Source: Opisthorchis felineus (taxonomy: Eukaryota; Platyhelminthes; Trematoda; Opisthorchiida; Opisthorchiidae). Taken from it: 64,000 bases of DNA. Positions 27,201 to 42,200 of this stretch are shown in pieces. The DNA lies in the NCBI GenBank assembly GCA_004794785.1, contig SJOL01002847.1, forward strand, positions 36,691-100,690. Direction: 5' to 3'. The notes beneath the pieces were generated by a model. That model searched no databases. It was not told where the DNA came from and saw only the letters and a list, made by a program, of their open reading frames with translations. Each line of letters opens with the position of its first letter. Positions within the stretch are counted from its first letter, which is position 1. Position numbers and translations under genes: made by a program.

Positions 27201-30200
27201 GAATATGTTTGTTATTGTTAACGCTGCAAACCACCGCCTACATGTCCACCATTGCAAATACCGGTGAAAATTTCATACGTGTGAGCACTCGAACCTCAAT
27301 ACTCCATGTGAATCTATTGCAGCGGATGATTCTAACCAGCGCTGCGTTGGTACTGCTAAGGTCACTAGCCAGTTTACTTTCTGACCTTCGAGGCCTCACC
27401 AAACTCACTCGACATGAAATGACGAAAAAGATGAAGATGAAAAAGGTCGAAAGATGAAAGATGAAAAGATGATGAAAAGACGAAATGAACTGAAAGCGGT
27501 CTGTTCCTAAAATCGCGTCAGAAAGCAAGGTGGCCAACAAGGCAAAACAGATTTGCGTCAGTTATATTCGGGTGTACAATGATATCAAACAGAAAACGGA
27601 TGTAATCAAACAGGCTAGTATCGGATGTGGCTTCAATATCAAAAAAGATGTGCTGGAAAATACATCACGTGCGCGGACTTTAAAAACACACAAGCATAGC
27701 GGAGTTACCAAGTCCCTAGTTGAACAAAATGTCAATGCGAAATTTTGGACGACTGCTTGGGGATCACAGCTACGTTCTTGTATATTTCAATGTAATCGCC
27801 GCCAACAGTGGCTGGCGGTGGTGGTTTGGAAGCTCTGTTTTCCTCTTTCATTTGATAGTAAACCTGATGAAACCTCTGATTGGTTTACTACCGGCTTCAC
27901 CCTTCTCAGGGCCTCATTAGCTTGGCATTGTCCCGGAATCTCCATCGGTCTTATATCCTACTGAGACACGTACATATGTTGCGATAGAAGTTCGTTTAAA
28001 AATTAAGCTATCGTTGAAGGCAGACAACTCAAATTTACCCGTTTACAAGGGTGAAACCGGTAGTGGGCTGTTCAGAATTTTCATCGACTATGTAAGTACT
28101 ATTGAGACGTCCTGATATCTTGAAATTCGCTCCGATTGAAACATCAGATTAAAGCAATAGAAATTCAGCTTCCAAAGCTGTCAACACCAATTTTAATGAG
28201 ATTTGATGGTAAAAGTGTTGCATTTTTATCTGGATTGAACCCTTCAAACAACATCAGTTTTTTTCCAAGCATTAGTTGTGCAGATGGGAATCTTTTGGCC
28301 CAGGAGTAGTTAAAACGAAGAAGGATTGCTTGCAAGAAGTGATCAAGATTACCCTACCCAAAAATTACTTGCAGTACGAGAGAGACAGTGTGTGTCCCCC
28401 GAGCTGGTGCTTCCGTGCCACACAGCCATGTAAATTTATTTGAAAGAAGCCTCAACACCGAAAACAGACAGAAATGGGCATGGATGGGGACCTGGGTGTA
28501 GCCTACGACCTAGCCAACACTTAGTCAAACAATATGAATATAAACTGACAGCATGAGCGCCACTGACATCGGTCGGCCGCCATATCGTTCAATGTCATCA
28601 GCCAAGCAGAGGGTGGGTCACGTGGACCACATCCTGGAAGACTGACAGCACAAATGGCACCGGCCATATCAAACTCCGTTAACCTATAGGTTTCAGCCAC
28701 CCGGAAGTGGGCACAGAAGCCAGTGCTGCTCTTGGAAGTCGCTAATTCGGCAAGCTTCATGACTCAACTGCCTTAACTTTTAACGCTGGATGCGTTATTC
28801 GAGTGAAATACCTCCAGCTACGCCGAATCCGTTTCCCAATTCTTTGGTTCCAGCCGGCTCCAACCACAAACATGTGAATTCTTCTCAGATCCCCACCACA
28901 ATTTGCCAAGGATCACAGCCATATGACAATGCAGTCCACACTGTAGTCTGACATACACGCTCTTTGAGACCCAGTGATCTGCCTTTTTGATGCCACATTG
29001 GCGGAAATTCGCTAAAACAATTCTGACCTTTGGGATTCGTGAACTAACTCCCTCGGTCAGAGATAATACCATTTTCCAAATGCTTATAGTGCTCCACAAT
29101 TTCCAGTGTCACTCCTTGAATTCTCGGAGTTTTCTTCAAGGACTGTAAGTTCTGCCGCCTGATTTTGCATTTTGTGGGCACAAAGCACATGCCAAAGAAT
29201 TGGTTGACCTTGGTAAGCTTTTCTAGTAATGCTTGTGCGTTCTGCTCTTGCTCGAAAATGAGAACCATGTCTGTATATTTCGGGCCATGCTTTCTCGATA
29301 AACACTGCTACTCTCTTAACTTTTACTTTCAGACAAACATACCTTTCCTAATCAATGTATTCAACAACCCAATATTTCTCTCGGGAGCAGTGGACACCGT
29401 TTTTATTGACGAGAACCCTGAATTGTTCAATCTGCCTGTAAGAAAGCACCGAGCACAAAAGTTATTGCGGTATATTGGTGAGTTAATTTGGCATGAGAAG
29501 ACATCGCCCCAGCCCACCCAACAGAAATTTATTCGTTCAGGTCTCGTCTGTTAATATTCTGTATGTTTCGTTGGAAAACTGTCAACGTTTACTTGAAGGG
29601 GACCAGTCACAAGTTTACTGAAAGCTCTTCGGCAGCCTACGACCATTCTTGGAGCTCATCAGTTCCTCAGTATTCGTAGATCTTATGTTCTAATTAAACT
29701 CAAATTGTTCGCAAAATAGGTAAACCAATTATCACGTTTTCGACCCAGTTGAGTGCTATACTTGAAGAGGCTCTGTGCGTGAAATTTCGAGCTGTTATCT
29801 ACTGACGTCTGTTTACACCTTGCTAAGCAGTAGGGTGCGCTTTTCGCACAATTCCTTCAGGACGGTGGAGCGTTAAGGAGTTTATTTGCGAGATTGTTCC
29901 GAGGTTCCCGTAACACAAAAGAGAAGGTCACTAAATTTCCTTCGTATCAAATGGGTGCTTTCATCCGAAAACCGAGTTTGGCGGACAATGACGACGGAGC
30001 AGTTCTGTCACCAGGTTTGCGGATTCTAATCCATCGCACGGCAAGCTCAAACCTCGCAGGATGTTCAGGAACAAAGCGAAATGATTAGTTTGGGAAAAGG
30101 AAACAGGCACTAAATGCTAAGCACCAGCGTAACATTGATTTCAGGATTTGCTGGCCTGTCCGAATTGTGTGGACAACTTGACTACTTGTGAATGGTCGGT

Positions 30201-33200
30201 AGTTTATCCCGATTGGTCTCCAGCAACCTTATGAGTAGTCTGTTACATCAGTACCAACTGAACTCAGAATGGTGATTTAGTCTCATCAATCCATCACCAG
30301 CACCGGTGTTGTGTTACTAATCTTTGTGGTGACGTGTTCTTACATCGCTGAGTTGCTGTTCACCTACCAAGCGATACGATACTTTTGTACTAAGATGTCC
30401 ACTCGAGTGGAGGTTCCGTTACGCTTCGTTAGGTTCTGTATTCTGATGGACGGATTTCATCATAAGCATTGTTATCATCCTGAACTAGCCTTTTTCATGT
30501 TCCCAGTGAAAAATTAAAGAGATTGTCAAAGAAAGCTGTGCTAATGTCGAACGCCTTCCGGAAGAAGGCCACTCAGAATTAGATTTCGTGAACCAAATTG
30601 CGCATCCTACGGTTTAGCGAAGAGACTACGTGCATACATTGGCTGTCTTCCTAGTACCTACTAATATCTTCGTATATTCAGCAATGTGCCTCACACTGCT
30701 GAACTGCAGAGTACAACCGAGTAACCGCCTGGACACCATACCAAGCCTGGACAGGTCGTTTGATGCACTACGATTATTCGACACTGGTAGCGTTACTTTT
30801 AATGGCGTCAGCAGCTTCCGAAATTTAAGCGCTAGGATGTGCAGTGTATTCTGCCATTGTGAAGGCATTGCTTTAGCGTTCGGATACATATATGGTTCTT
30901 TTCGGAGTTGACGACAAGTTAACCGATTGCCGGAAGGAACGATTGATTCGAACTCTACAATCACATGATTCATACGATTGCCTTACCACGCCCTGCGTGC
31001 CTTCTGATTGGACACGGTCATTGAACGGTCATTGACCTGAAGATGAAATATGGGACGCAGTTGCGCTGACTGATGTTGGGATTCGTAGCAGGACGAAGAC
31101 TGAATAACACTAAGACAACTGAAAAACAATCAACTGCCCTTGTAGACCGACTGTGGTCAGTTTTACTCGCATTTGGGTGATAAACTGGTAGCATCACGTA
31201 AAAAGCGTCATGTTGTTGTCATGGACATGTTTGACATGGACATTTCGACTCCTTTAAATGCGCCCACTAATTGTGCAACGTGGGAAATTCGTGACTGAGT
31301 TTAGTTTCTTACTGTAATTTTCTGCAAGGTTTACGTAGCAGCTCCAGGAGGCCTCTGGAGTAATTCGTGAGCTCAGCTGTTGAATGCATGATGAAGGCCT
31401 CGTTTAGGTGTTGAGCTATCGCGGCCGTATAAGTAGTAATCGGTTGCAAGCATCATTCGCAGTTTATTTATTGATACAGGAATACCCGGTCCGCACACTA
31501 GAGATAAGGTTGCCGTAACTGCACCTGGGGTCTGATGCGACAGCTCCGGTCGGAAAGAAGCACGACGATTGTGATCCCAGCAGGTGATCCGTTTATCCAG
31601 GTCAGCTGATTGAATTTAGAAGAAGTTCCTCTTGGTGGCTCATTCCCAGTTTTGACGCTTACTGTACGGGTAATGGACGGCATCTTATCCAGAACGTCTT
31701 GCACGTCATTTATTTCTAGGTAGTACAAACCGTCAACAATAACATGCAAACCTAGTTACCGGGAGGCCACAAACTGCAACAAACCTTGAAGTCAGCTGAT
31801 CGTTGCGGTAATCCTCCACCAATGGAGAATCTCGATTCCAACCTTGTATGAACGCGTAGGATGACCTCATTTACAAGACGAAATCTCCATTAAAAATCCC
31901 CAAATCTCCTCACACCGCTAACAATCACAGTATGTTCAACTCATCACTACCAGAGGACCTCCCTCTGTTTGCATCCCAAAAGTGCTGAAGTCCCTGGGTC
32001 AAATCTTTCATAAGTAAGCCGATACGGTGACAACAATGATGGTTTGAGGGAGGATGTGTGCGAAAATTTGGAAGAATCATTGCGTGAAGTTAGTAAAACC
32101 ATCTGTCCTTAGTTGTATGCATACTCCAATGAAGAGAGAGCGTCATAAAGAACGGCTCTTTCTGGTACCATGAAAAACCACATTGACATCAGGCGCCCAC
32201 GCAGTCCCCTTGAATGCCAGACTGCCAATAGCGGGGGATGGAGAAAACTTTCGCAATAGGGAACAGCTGCATCTTAGTTTAAAAATCCGAACAACTGCTT
32301 CAAATAGGACAGCGTTATTGAGAAAATACAGAAAAAGGATGAAGTTTAGAGAAAAGTCATCTTGAGCGATGATCTGAGCACTTTGAAGAACGGTTTAGCT
32401 GGTCCCCATCAACTCAGTCTCCTGGAGTATCACACCAGCGTGGTTGAATTTCACACCGGTTTTTCACTGCCTTAACGTCCAGTCCACATTGAACTGGACG
32501 ATTTGCATTCTATACTCTTCAAACAAGGCGGAAAACTTCTGTAACTGGGCTAACAAATCTGCTGCAAGAAACCCGGAATGAAAGTAGGCTACTGATTGAC
32601 GCTTCGGTGGTGCGTCAACTGTTCAAATAAGGTGCAACATCATCTTTCAAAAACTGCCGATTCATCATTCGAAAAGCGATATCTTGCAAGCTGAAGTGCA
32701 GTATGTAGAACCACCGGGCATTTATAAGAGGTTTATGGGTGTATAACTGACGGAGATCAAATGTGAACAAAACGTACTTGTGTCAGGACGCTACCCGTCT
32801 ATTTTTACCTCATCTCCTGAGTTGATGGGACGTCGATAACACGACTGTCTCGCAAGCCAGATGCCCAAGGTTCAGCTATCCAAACGATCATAAATGCAAG
32901 TTTCGTTCTCATAATGTCTGACACTCAAGTCCAGCGTCTGCTCTGTTTAGTGTGCCCCAGAAGAACCGTAGGAATATTCAAACGAGAGTGATGTGGATAA
33001 AAATCCCAGGATTCTTGCAGCTGCCTACAGGCAACTCGTTTCGTACGCCGACGGGGTTTCTCACAGTGGTTGCTTGAATTAGTTGAACTTTCGTATACAG
33101 TTGCCACTTAAATGTTTATTTGCGACAGTTTCTCAGTTTTTCTTCAAAACGAGAAACATCATAACTTTTTCAGCGTGTCATCTTGGGTTTCTGGAGGATT

Positions 33201-36200
33201 TACAACGACGAACACACAGAGGTCAAGTTTAACTTGGACCGTGAACCACGGGCTCACTTTCACACATGAGAGAGGCAGGTGAAACTCACCTGTTGCCTGA
33301 TATGTGGCTCTTAATATCTGTCATATTTCCAACACAAGCGGTCACATTTTCCAACCATTATATACCAGGTGAAACACTACGTTTGTACTCACATGGCCGG
33401 GGTTCGCAGTGCTTGGTGGCTAAAAGAGACCATCTTTGCCATTCCCAAAACCATCCAATAAATACCACCGCCCAAAAAACCACCTAAATGTACAAGGCTG
33501 ACTAAAACTTGAGCCAAAGCCGCCATAACCTGCTCATATCGTTTCTGATTCCAGAAAACGTTTGCTCATGTGATTTCGTCTTATACGTGATCTACTCTTC
33601 TGGAGTGATACTGTCCATAATATATTAGCCTAAAATAACCCACGTGACATGATTTTCACATTCCGTGCCAGCTGTATGCACTAAATCGACGCAGTCCTCT
33701 CCCGAAGATCACATCCGTGATCTTGTGTTCACGTGACTCCATCTCTACATTATCCTCACAGTCATCGTTGTCGTTTTCATTGTTCAAGTTCACTTAAATT
33801 TTCAAATTTCCGGATAACATCAGGATGCCCAGATTTCTGTAGCCAGACTGGTCAATAGTCTAAGGTCACGGTGGTTCTTATCTCAGTCACATGACAGTCG
33901 TATTGGAATATTACCCAGAAATTATTGGTTATTGAAACAGTAAGAGCAATTTCCTACTGCCATTTTAAAATCCCATAGAATTTTCACGGGGACAACACTT
34001 AGTGGCGTTACTGGTTTAGACAGTGTTTGAAATTTTGAATAAGATGCTTTCCGGTAGTAGATGAGGGGCTTCGAGGAAGATTACCGAATTTGAGAAAAAC
34101 AGGATTGTTTCACGCTTTTGATTGTCAGAGTGAGCTAGACGGGGAAATTTACACTAAACTTTATGTATTGTTCTGAATGCATTATGTTATTCAAGGCCAT
34201 CACGTTTCGTCTAACACGCTTCATCTCAGGGGACTAATGGTTTAAATGAGTCGTCAATTGAGGTTTCTTCCTGTAAGTGAAGCTGATCTGTGTTGAAAAA
34301 CCTAGAAGCACGGTGCACCTGTTTGATCCTTATTGGGAATCATCAGCAGTGGGCATCTGACGACAATCCTGTAGGGAGGTCCAGTCTGGCGACCTCCAGG
34401 CTAGTAGTTTGAACGGTCTGAGTCACGTTTTCGCTATATTGGGTGGTTTTCTCGGAGTACCAGGAGGGCCGATACTAACCCAGTGTCTGAACTCTACTCT
34501 TCACCGTTGGCTACAAGCAATCATAAACTACTGTGTTTACAACGAATGCAATTCACGACAAGATAGAGAGACCCCGAATTCCCATGGCAACCACGCGCAA
34601 CTCAGCCTCACCGATACACTTCACGTCTTAGTTTCGGCTTCATATTTCACCTTGTGACATCCTAGTGATTAACAAGGGCAACAAGGACACAACAGGCTGC
34701 ACCAAGAGGAAGTACCACCTATATCGCTGAACACAGGAAAATGTGCTGAAATCCTTTTGATTGATGGCTTCCTATTCTTTCCTCCACTAAATGCATATGA
34801 TAACAAAAATGGCTTTATAACTGTCGAAATTAATCAATAATTCATCGTATTTTTATCGGACACTTCAAGCCTTATTGTATACAGACAAAACTGTCTATGA
34901 GATTTGAGATTTGGAAGTTTTTTACTCTGAGGTTTTCTGTTGAACGTGCGTAAACCTTGTGTACGCTATTGTCTAGACGCAACACACTACTCATAAGGTT
35001 GCTGAGGGTTGTTAGCTGGGCGCGTTCCCCGAGTTTTCGTCAACCTTATGTTCTACTTAAAAGCTAGTTGAATGTGAATTGCCAGCGTGTTGCTGTCCAA
35101 ATGATGCAGTCTAGTTGTGAGTATGCCGAATTTTTCGGCGCACCTTTGCGCCAACAAACAAGGATGGTGTTTGAACATTTGGGGGCAGAATTAGTAACTT
35201 TGATTGAGTAAACTTTTGAGCTTAAAACAGAGTGCTTAGTTGTTAGGCTCAACCGTAGCCTTTCTATTCCTCCTGCCTCCAAGATTTTGTATCTCCGAAC
35301 GTTTACTGCACTGCATGGCAGCTAAACAGCACAAGGATACAACAACTGGACAATTCGATTATTTTTAGTGCATTTCTTGGTCTTTGGTGGTGGGCAAAGT
35401 TGTGTCAGGGGCACCGAAACTCAAGAACATGGTTGCTGTTATTAGCATGAACCTGAGGTTCGATTAGCTGATTGGTCGTCCCTGATTCAAGTTCACTGAC
35501 CATTCTCTGTTCCACCAGCATACTAGATCCCAGCCCGCTGTTCCGATGCAGAGTGCTTTCTTCACACCGTAACTTTATATCATGTCTTTTCTTTTCAGCA
35601 AACGTGTTGGTTAATGGCCCTTCAACTGTTCTCGCAACTGACCTCAAACCATCACATATCGAACCCCATGTACCTTCTGTTCCCAATGGTAGGTGGTTGC
35701 TTATCAGCTCTCTCTTTTTGACGCAGCTGTGCCCGCGACATAAGTTGAAATGTGTACAAATCTACATCTATCGTTCATGTTCACATGAGTCTGCCCATCG
35801 TACAAAAAAGCTTTCGGTCAAGCGAAAAATACTATGTCAGTTAATAGAGTTACATTATTGGATCATGAAAACGGCATAAACGTATACTCTTTGTAAACCT
35901 GCAACCTAATTTCGGATAGCATTTAAGATAGTGACCCAGGGGCAGCTCAAAGGTTAGTCCGCGATCTTACTAACCGGATACCTCTTGGTTTGAACACAAC
36001 ATTGGCATCTCGACTTCTTCTGTCTAGGCTTGGGCAACTTGGTATTACCTCAGCCCCCGTACTTCCTCTAGGTGGCACGTCATTTATGTACCGAAAGCGT
36101 GCCACAGCTGAATTATCATTTGTTATTATGTTATAAACTATTTTAAGCAAAACACATTGTCTTTGTTCTTATCTTGTTATGCACATGCACGGCCAAACTA

Positions 36201-39200
36201 CCTCGACTTTCTCTGCGTTGGTCCAGTGTCCGTCATCAGAGAGCGCCTCTGTCATCAAGTAAATTCATACTCAGGGAGATGTGTTGCGATCCACTTCAGC
36301 ACATTGTCACTTTCTGTGGTCTTTTTATGCGGTTGGGCATACTCATCGGTACTTTGAACAAGGCCATATAGCCGTTAGTGAGTCTCTGAGACCATCTGAA
36401 TAACTGATCACCTGAGTGGCGAGTGGACTAGCGCAAGTGTTCAAATTTAGGGACCAAACACACTTGGCTGGTCTGGATAGACCACGCAGATAAGGCACTC
36501 CTGAAATATGTAAAGTTAGAAACCAAACAACATGTCTGTTCCTTGAGCATTACTACGTTTGCGTGTCCGTTGCTATTTGTTTGATTGATCATCCAAGTGG
36601 TTATAATGAATCAATAGAGGTCACGTGCATTTATCGCTGGTGTGGTCTTGTCCACCAATCATATCTCTGCTTCAAAACATTTGAAATCTAGGAGCAATCT
36701 GGAATCTCTAGAACCAGTGTAAATAGCGTAATCCATGTAGGAAAAACTTCATTCCGGCATGTTTGGCGCTTAGAAATTTATGGACTTTCTATCAAAAAAT
36801 GACCATGGTGTTCGAGTTCCTTGTCGTAGATCAGGATTTCATCATCCCGGTATATGTAAAACAACTTTAAAGTTCAGAACTCAGGTACCCGAAAACTACC
36901 GTTTTCCACTAATTAATACAGACTGTGGGATTACAAAACTAGAGGTGAGCGATCCATACACCTAAAAGAAAACTAAACCGAAGTTCACGAATAAAATTGC
37001 GAAAACTGTTTACATCATCATCGACCTAGCTGAGTGGTCACCGGTCACGTGAGCAGACCAGGGACGATTCAGTGTGCGTGCGAGCGTCTTCTGAGTAAAT
37101 AAACTGGGGTTGTGCCAGCGAATCGCAATTGTCCCAGGTACAGCCAAACGTTGGTAGGTAGATAGACTCTTGGTGCAATAGTAGACAAACGGTGTCAAAA
37201 TTAATCACGTGACTGGTATCGGCCAAGTGAGTGACTAATGCGCTAGTAACTGTCTTCCTCAGTTCACCTGTCAGCTAAAATTGGTTATGCTCCTTTACTC
37301 TCTTACATGACTGCCGCGTCGTGTGCCCCACGTCCTCCGCTGTACAATGTCAGGTGAAGGAGTAGACTAACATGATTTGGGCGTTAACCAGAAGCTTATG
37401 TTTGAGATGTGGGGCATCACCTGAGTAGTGAGTGTGGCGGGTGGAAAGGTCTGCCGCTGTGTATGATGTAGACTCCGAGTCAGATAGTCTGCGACTAGAT
37501 CCCCTTTGAAAGGAAGACCGATGAAAGCGTATTTCTTTTCGACTGTGACCGGATTTGTTTTCCAGGTTGCAGTCCAGAGTTAAAAAAAACTGCTAAGCGC
37601 CTTGAAGGGAATGAAAGATGTTGACCTAAACCACATCTGGCGACTCTCCACAAACCGCATCGTCCGCTTAGTCCCATTCTTGAAGTGTTCAGGTCCTCTT
37701 TGCTTAGTGGTTAATAGAAACTCTTCAACCGGTTCGTCGTAGAATTGACAATCAGGCTACAGGTGTCTTATCCGCAAAATGATTAGCTGGCTTTGCAAAA
37801 GCACACGGTAAAACCCATCGTTTGACCACGCAGTTCAAATCACATGATAGAGTGCCTATCGATTAGTCGGGGGACGACTAGTCACAGGAAGACCCGTGTA
37901 ACGGTAATCACGCATGCAATGCTGAATTTTGGGTATTCAGATTATAAGGATATTCGTATAAGAAGGGTTGTAAGTGCTTCTACGTAAAAATGAAGCAGTT
38001 GTACAACAATTGCAGAATTTGGAACGAGTATGTAACCTGAAGATTTCATCACTACCCATGAAATGAACCAAAACTGCCATCAAACAGCCTGTACTTTTTT
38101 TCAGGAAAACCTACCCGTGGTTGGCGTGACGTTATTTTGCAGTCTGGCCCTGACGGCTTTGCCAAAGCTGTCAGGCGTCATCCACACCTTCTGCTGATGG
38201 ACACGACGATGCGCGACGCACATCAGTCACTGCTTGCAACTCGAATCCGAACGTTCGACATTGCTCGAATTTCTCCATTCGTTGCTCATGCTTTTCCGCA
38301 GTTCTTTTCTCTGGAAAACTGGGGAGGTACGTCAACATTGACATCGTTTTTACTACAATATGGACTTTATAGACAAAGCTGGCAACATTTTCTTAAATAC
38401 TCTATAGTCCCTCGTAGTCTAATTAAGTTTCGATTTCTACAAAACATCCGTTCTGAATCTACGCAGTGTCTGGCTATATGGCACCTTCGGCGGACAACGA
38501 AACGTCTCCTCAAGCGGGTTCCCTTTTTTTGAGGGGTATGAGCCTTATCGCAGATCCTGAGGGCTGAGAAAATGAAATTCCAGTTACTCTGAGCCAGCCA
38601 TGGAATATTTTGCTTCTCTTGGAGGTTTGTGTCCGACATTCACCTCTCTAACACATCATTAATTGAGAAACACTGGTGCAACAAAGCGAGGCTTACTGTA
38701 AAGGTATATCAAAGTAAAACAACAGAGAACCACCGAGCTCCAAGTGTTCGGTTGTTCGTTTTTCAGTGGGCTGGACAATTTGATTGCAAACGCATTATCA
38801 CCAATCGAAGCAACATCATCAGTGCGTTGTTAGGCAGCGTAGTGGAGAGTGGCGATGGGTCGGTGATTAGGCGTTGAGTGGTGTTGCGTGTGCTAATATA
38901 TGTGCTGCTAGCCGGGGCTCACCTTCAACCCCGATTATTTGTTCAGTCGGACGGTTCCATTGGTTGCTCCTCTCAGGAGACTAAACCAGACATCTATGGA
39001 GCTGCAGTGTCTAAGCTTTGGCTTATTTCCTCAATGAGGGGTTACAATGGAAAACATTTCGTTTCTCTCCTCTGAGTGTCTTCCTTTAGGGGGAGAGGGG
39101 GTAAAATTCTATTCCAAATACTACAGTAGGTAGTTCGGATTTTACTGGGCGTAGTGGTTTTTCCAGTTGTACATATACCGGTATGCAAAATACGCTAGAA

Positions 39201-42200
39201 GCATATTTTGTTAGGACTTTATGTAGAACCTTGACAGAGCACCTGCGACGCAAATAATCACGTGCAGTTTGCGCGGCTTGTTGACATGCAATAAAAATCC
39301 AGTCACTCACACAATATTCTTTTGGTTTCAGTTCACCTGTTTTACTTCTAAGCCGTTGGGAACTACAAATGTGATCAACAAGGACGATTCGCACAATTCA
39401 TTCATTAGGCCGTTACATCACGTGCAGCAGCAGCGGTTCTGAAGGGTAGATTATTCACAACGGCAACTTCACACCTCTTTTTCAATGCGGTGATTCCTTT
39501 GGATGGCATGGCAGCTAGACATCGAAAGGGTGTTACCGCCGAATGACCGGACGATTATTTGTGTAGACCCCATTTCACTTGGCTCCCATCCGGTTTGGAT
39601 GGACTACTCACTAACAGACTAGTCGCATGGACACTAATGATTTTTTCAGCTGAAAGCATTGCAACTAAGCTCATGCTGGTTAAAAAACCTCAGTTCCGTA
39701 GTTTTGTACCTTAACAATCAGACCCCGTGATTTTGCACGACGAAGCTCTGTGCACTTGATCTTTTCGGCTTACGACCCTATGGACCGTAAACTCCTTACC
39801 TACAAGTTTGAAGTTGACTACCTAGTAATCCGGCTCCAGTGAAGCCGGTTGTGGGAGGGATTTGGTCTTCTGTTCTGGTAAATCAATGCCGCACTTCTAA
39901 GATTTTTGGGTTCCGCGACATTCTGTATACTGTCTATTCTTTTAAATGCTACAAAATTACACGACGCGCCATTCTCAAAATATGAAGGTTATGTTGTCAC
40001 AATGTGATGTATCGAATTTACTGTTGAAATGAATATGAACTGTACCTTAACTAAGTCCACCGTTGTTTCATGTAGGTGCAACCTTTGATGTTTCCATGCG
40101 TTTCCTTCATGAGTGCCCATGGCAGCGTCTGGAGCAACTTCGTGAGGCGATTCCGAATATCCCCTTCCAAATGCTTCTCCGTGGCGCCAGTGCTGTGGGT
40201 TATAAAAACTATCCGGACAATGTGGTAGACGAGTGAGTTTTTCTTGGTTGCCGCCTTGCGAGCTCACTTAGTAGCACCCCCTGATGAAACGTCGACCTGC
40301 CCACCCGGACAGCGGCTCCGGTTTGATTGTGCATGATGCATACTAACCTTCTACTTCCCCGTGGGAACCATCTTAAGGAAGTTGGCTCTTCTAACAAAAA
40401 ACGTCGCTTCGAAGGGCTAACTCAAATAGGTCTGTTCCAAGAGGTATCTCCTCCAGGACGTACGTGTGTACTTCGAAGCAGGATCTGTGCCAGTTGGCAA
40501 AAGAGCACTGGGTCTTAATACCTGATTTATTTTCATTTTTACTTATTTCAAGGGTCTGTGGTTGAGCATCTACCAGCAGCTCTACAAAATAGGGGCTTGA
40601 GGATGCTCAGTGTTTAACAGACGATTTTGATAACCGCAAGGCTCGTGGTTCGAACCCAAACCCGTCACCTTGACTGCTCCTTAGTAGGCTTGGTCGACCT
40701 AGCAGTATATAAGCCCTCGTGCTTCCTTCTGTAGGCGTGCAAGGTAGGTGTTACAGCTGAATGATTTTCATTATTTATTTACAACAGACAAGAACAAGAC
40801 TTCTTACGAGGTTATCGTTGCCGAATCTTGGTGGACGGACAACCTTCTGGACGACTATTGATCAAGAATTGGGTACCAAAGAGAACAACCTCTAATCTTC
40901 AATATCTATTTAACTGAAAATCTGAAGCTGAACAGTGCGACATAGAAACAGTGTCGTGTCTTGACTGACGAGGACAAGGGGTCCATCCAGATCTCCAAGG
41001 ATAGAGTCGAGAAAGGGCGGTTGATAAACCCCGTCAATGCCACCAAGTATGGATATTAATTCATGGGCAGAATACCGAAGAAGGCTTCATGGTCCAGTCG
41101 CAACCGATTGTTGCCGTATAACTCCCAGGCTTTAGACCTAGACGAGTTACCCATTAAGAGCTTAAGAGGAGGACAACTACTCCCGGAGCTGTTAGTAAAT
41201 CTCACGGAATTTTCTGGGCTCTCTAACATTCAGTTCACTTATGGATCGGGGTAACTCTGCCACCACTAACTGCAAATTTTATCTCACTAGTCTTACAGTA
41301 CGGAACATTGACGTACATGACATGCACAGGGGACGGGAGTTTACATGTAGGATAATGACATGAGGCTTGAGAATTCTCGGCTTTAGTAGTCACTGCCTTT
41401 AGCCCTACCCGTTATTTTCCCCTGTCTCCATATTCTTGTTGGTATGGTCTGTTTTCAGAGCCCGGGCAGCACAGTCCGTTTGGAGCACAGACTTTCGACT
41501 GTGATGTCACTCATCAAAGATGGTCACTACGCAAAGCTCTAATACGAGCTTAAACAGCTCAAATTGTTTTTCCAACAGCAACTTTTTGTAACGACTTTTG
41601 TGATAGCGTTGTGGTTGCAATCGCTGAGTTGGTTTTTAAGCGCTTGTCCGGTGCACCATTCCGGGGGGCTTCACGGGGCCTCCAAATATGGGACGGGAGA
41701 AGGGGTTTTCTAACCTAGATTCATCCCTATTTCACGCAGTAAGCATGGTCTGATCCGGAATCGGTGCATGCTGAATTAGACAGAGCTCCAACTAAATCTA
41801 AAACCTGAAGGTCAATGGTCGGAATGGTATTGCTCAGTTGAAACGGTTCTGCCGGTAAATATGCGTACATTAACCAAGTGTCATCTCGCCAGTACCTCGT
41901 TCGTTATTTTACTTGCTGGCTCAGTGCATTTTATATGACATGGCGATTTTTAAACAAACTCCCAGGATTACTTGACGGTAATTTTTTAAATCCCCACCGT
42001 TGTCCCTTTCGGCTCCAGTTAGTCCATTGGGACCATACCAGAGTAATGAAGAACTGCACATAAGTTTCACTCTGCTCAGATCCCAACAGAAGTGCATTCC
42101 ATATCCATGCCAAGACTTGAACTCCGAAGACCTAACATACGAGGAGAACACTTCACCTATTAGGTGCGCCTATCTTGAGTTGTTAAGGAAAAACATAGAG

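Larger units (their letters stand above)
26501..29332 (+). other. PC intron, 2.8 kb, with antisense LINE
   Basis: The 3' third is occupied by a minus-strand LINE remnant (28510-29310) that ends about 20 bp before the exon 7 acceptor. A purine-rich (GATGAAAA)-type tract lies at 27419-27484. The overlapping open frames at 27530-27964 and 26919-27104 are not recognised. Confidence 0.85.
29478..35598 (+). other. PC intron, 6.1 kb
   Basis: It contains R1 copies (29604-29725, 30218-30250 reverse, 34973-35095), an R2 fragment (32925-33035) and a reverse S2 SINE-like copy (34280-34427). The intervals 30540-32900 and 33100-34270 have only short frames; 30626-30973 (minus, 115 codons) and 31498-31749 (minus) are unrecognised. 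I see no exon. Confidence 0.8.

Noticed and set aside
30626..30973. 115-codon minus-strand frame
   Set aside because: Both strands are open and no domain was recognised.
38137..38532. Open frame starting at an ATG-like position in exon 9 and running past the donor
   Set aside because: The family sequence stops exactly at the gtacgt donor at 38327 and resumes at 40076. The extension is intron.
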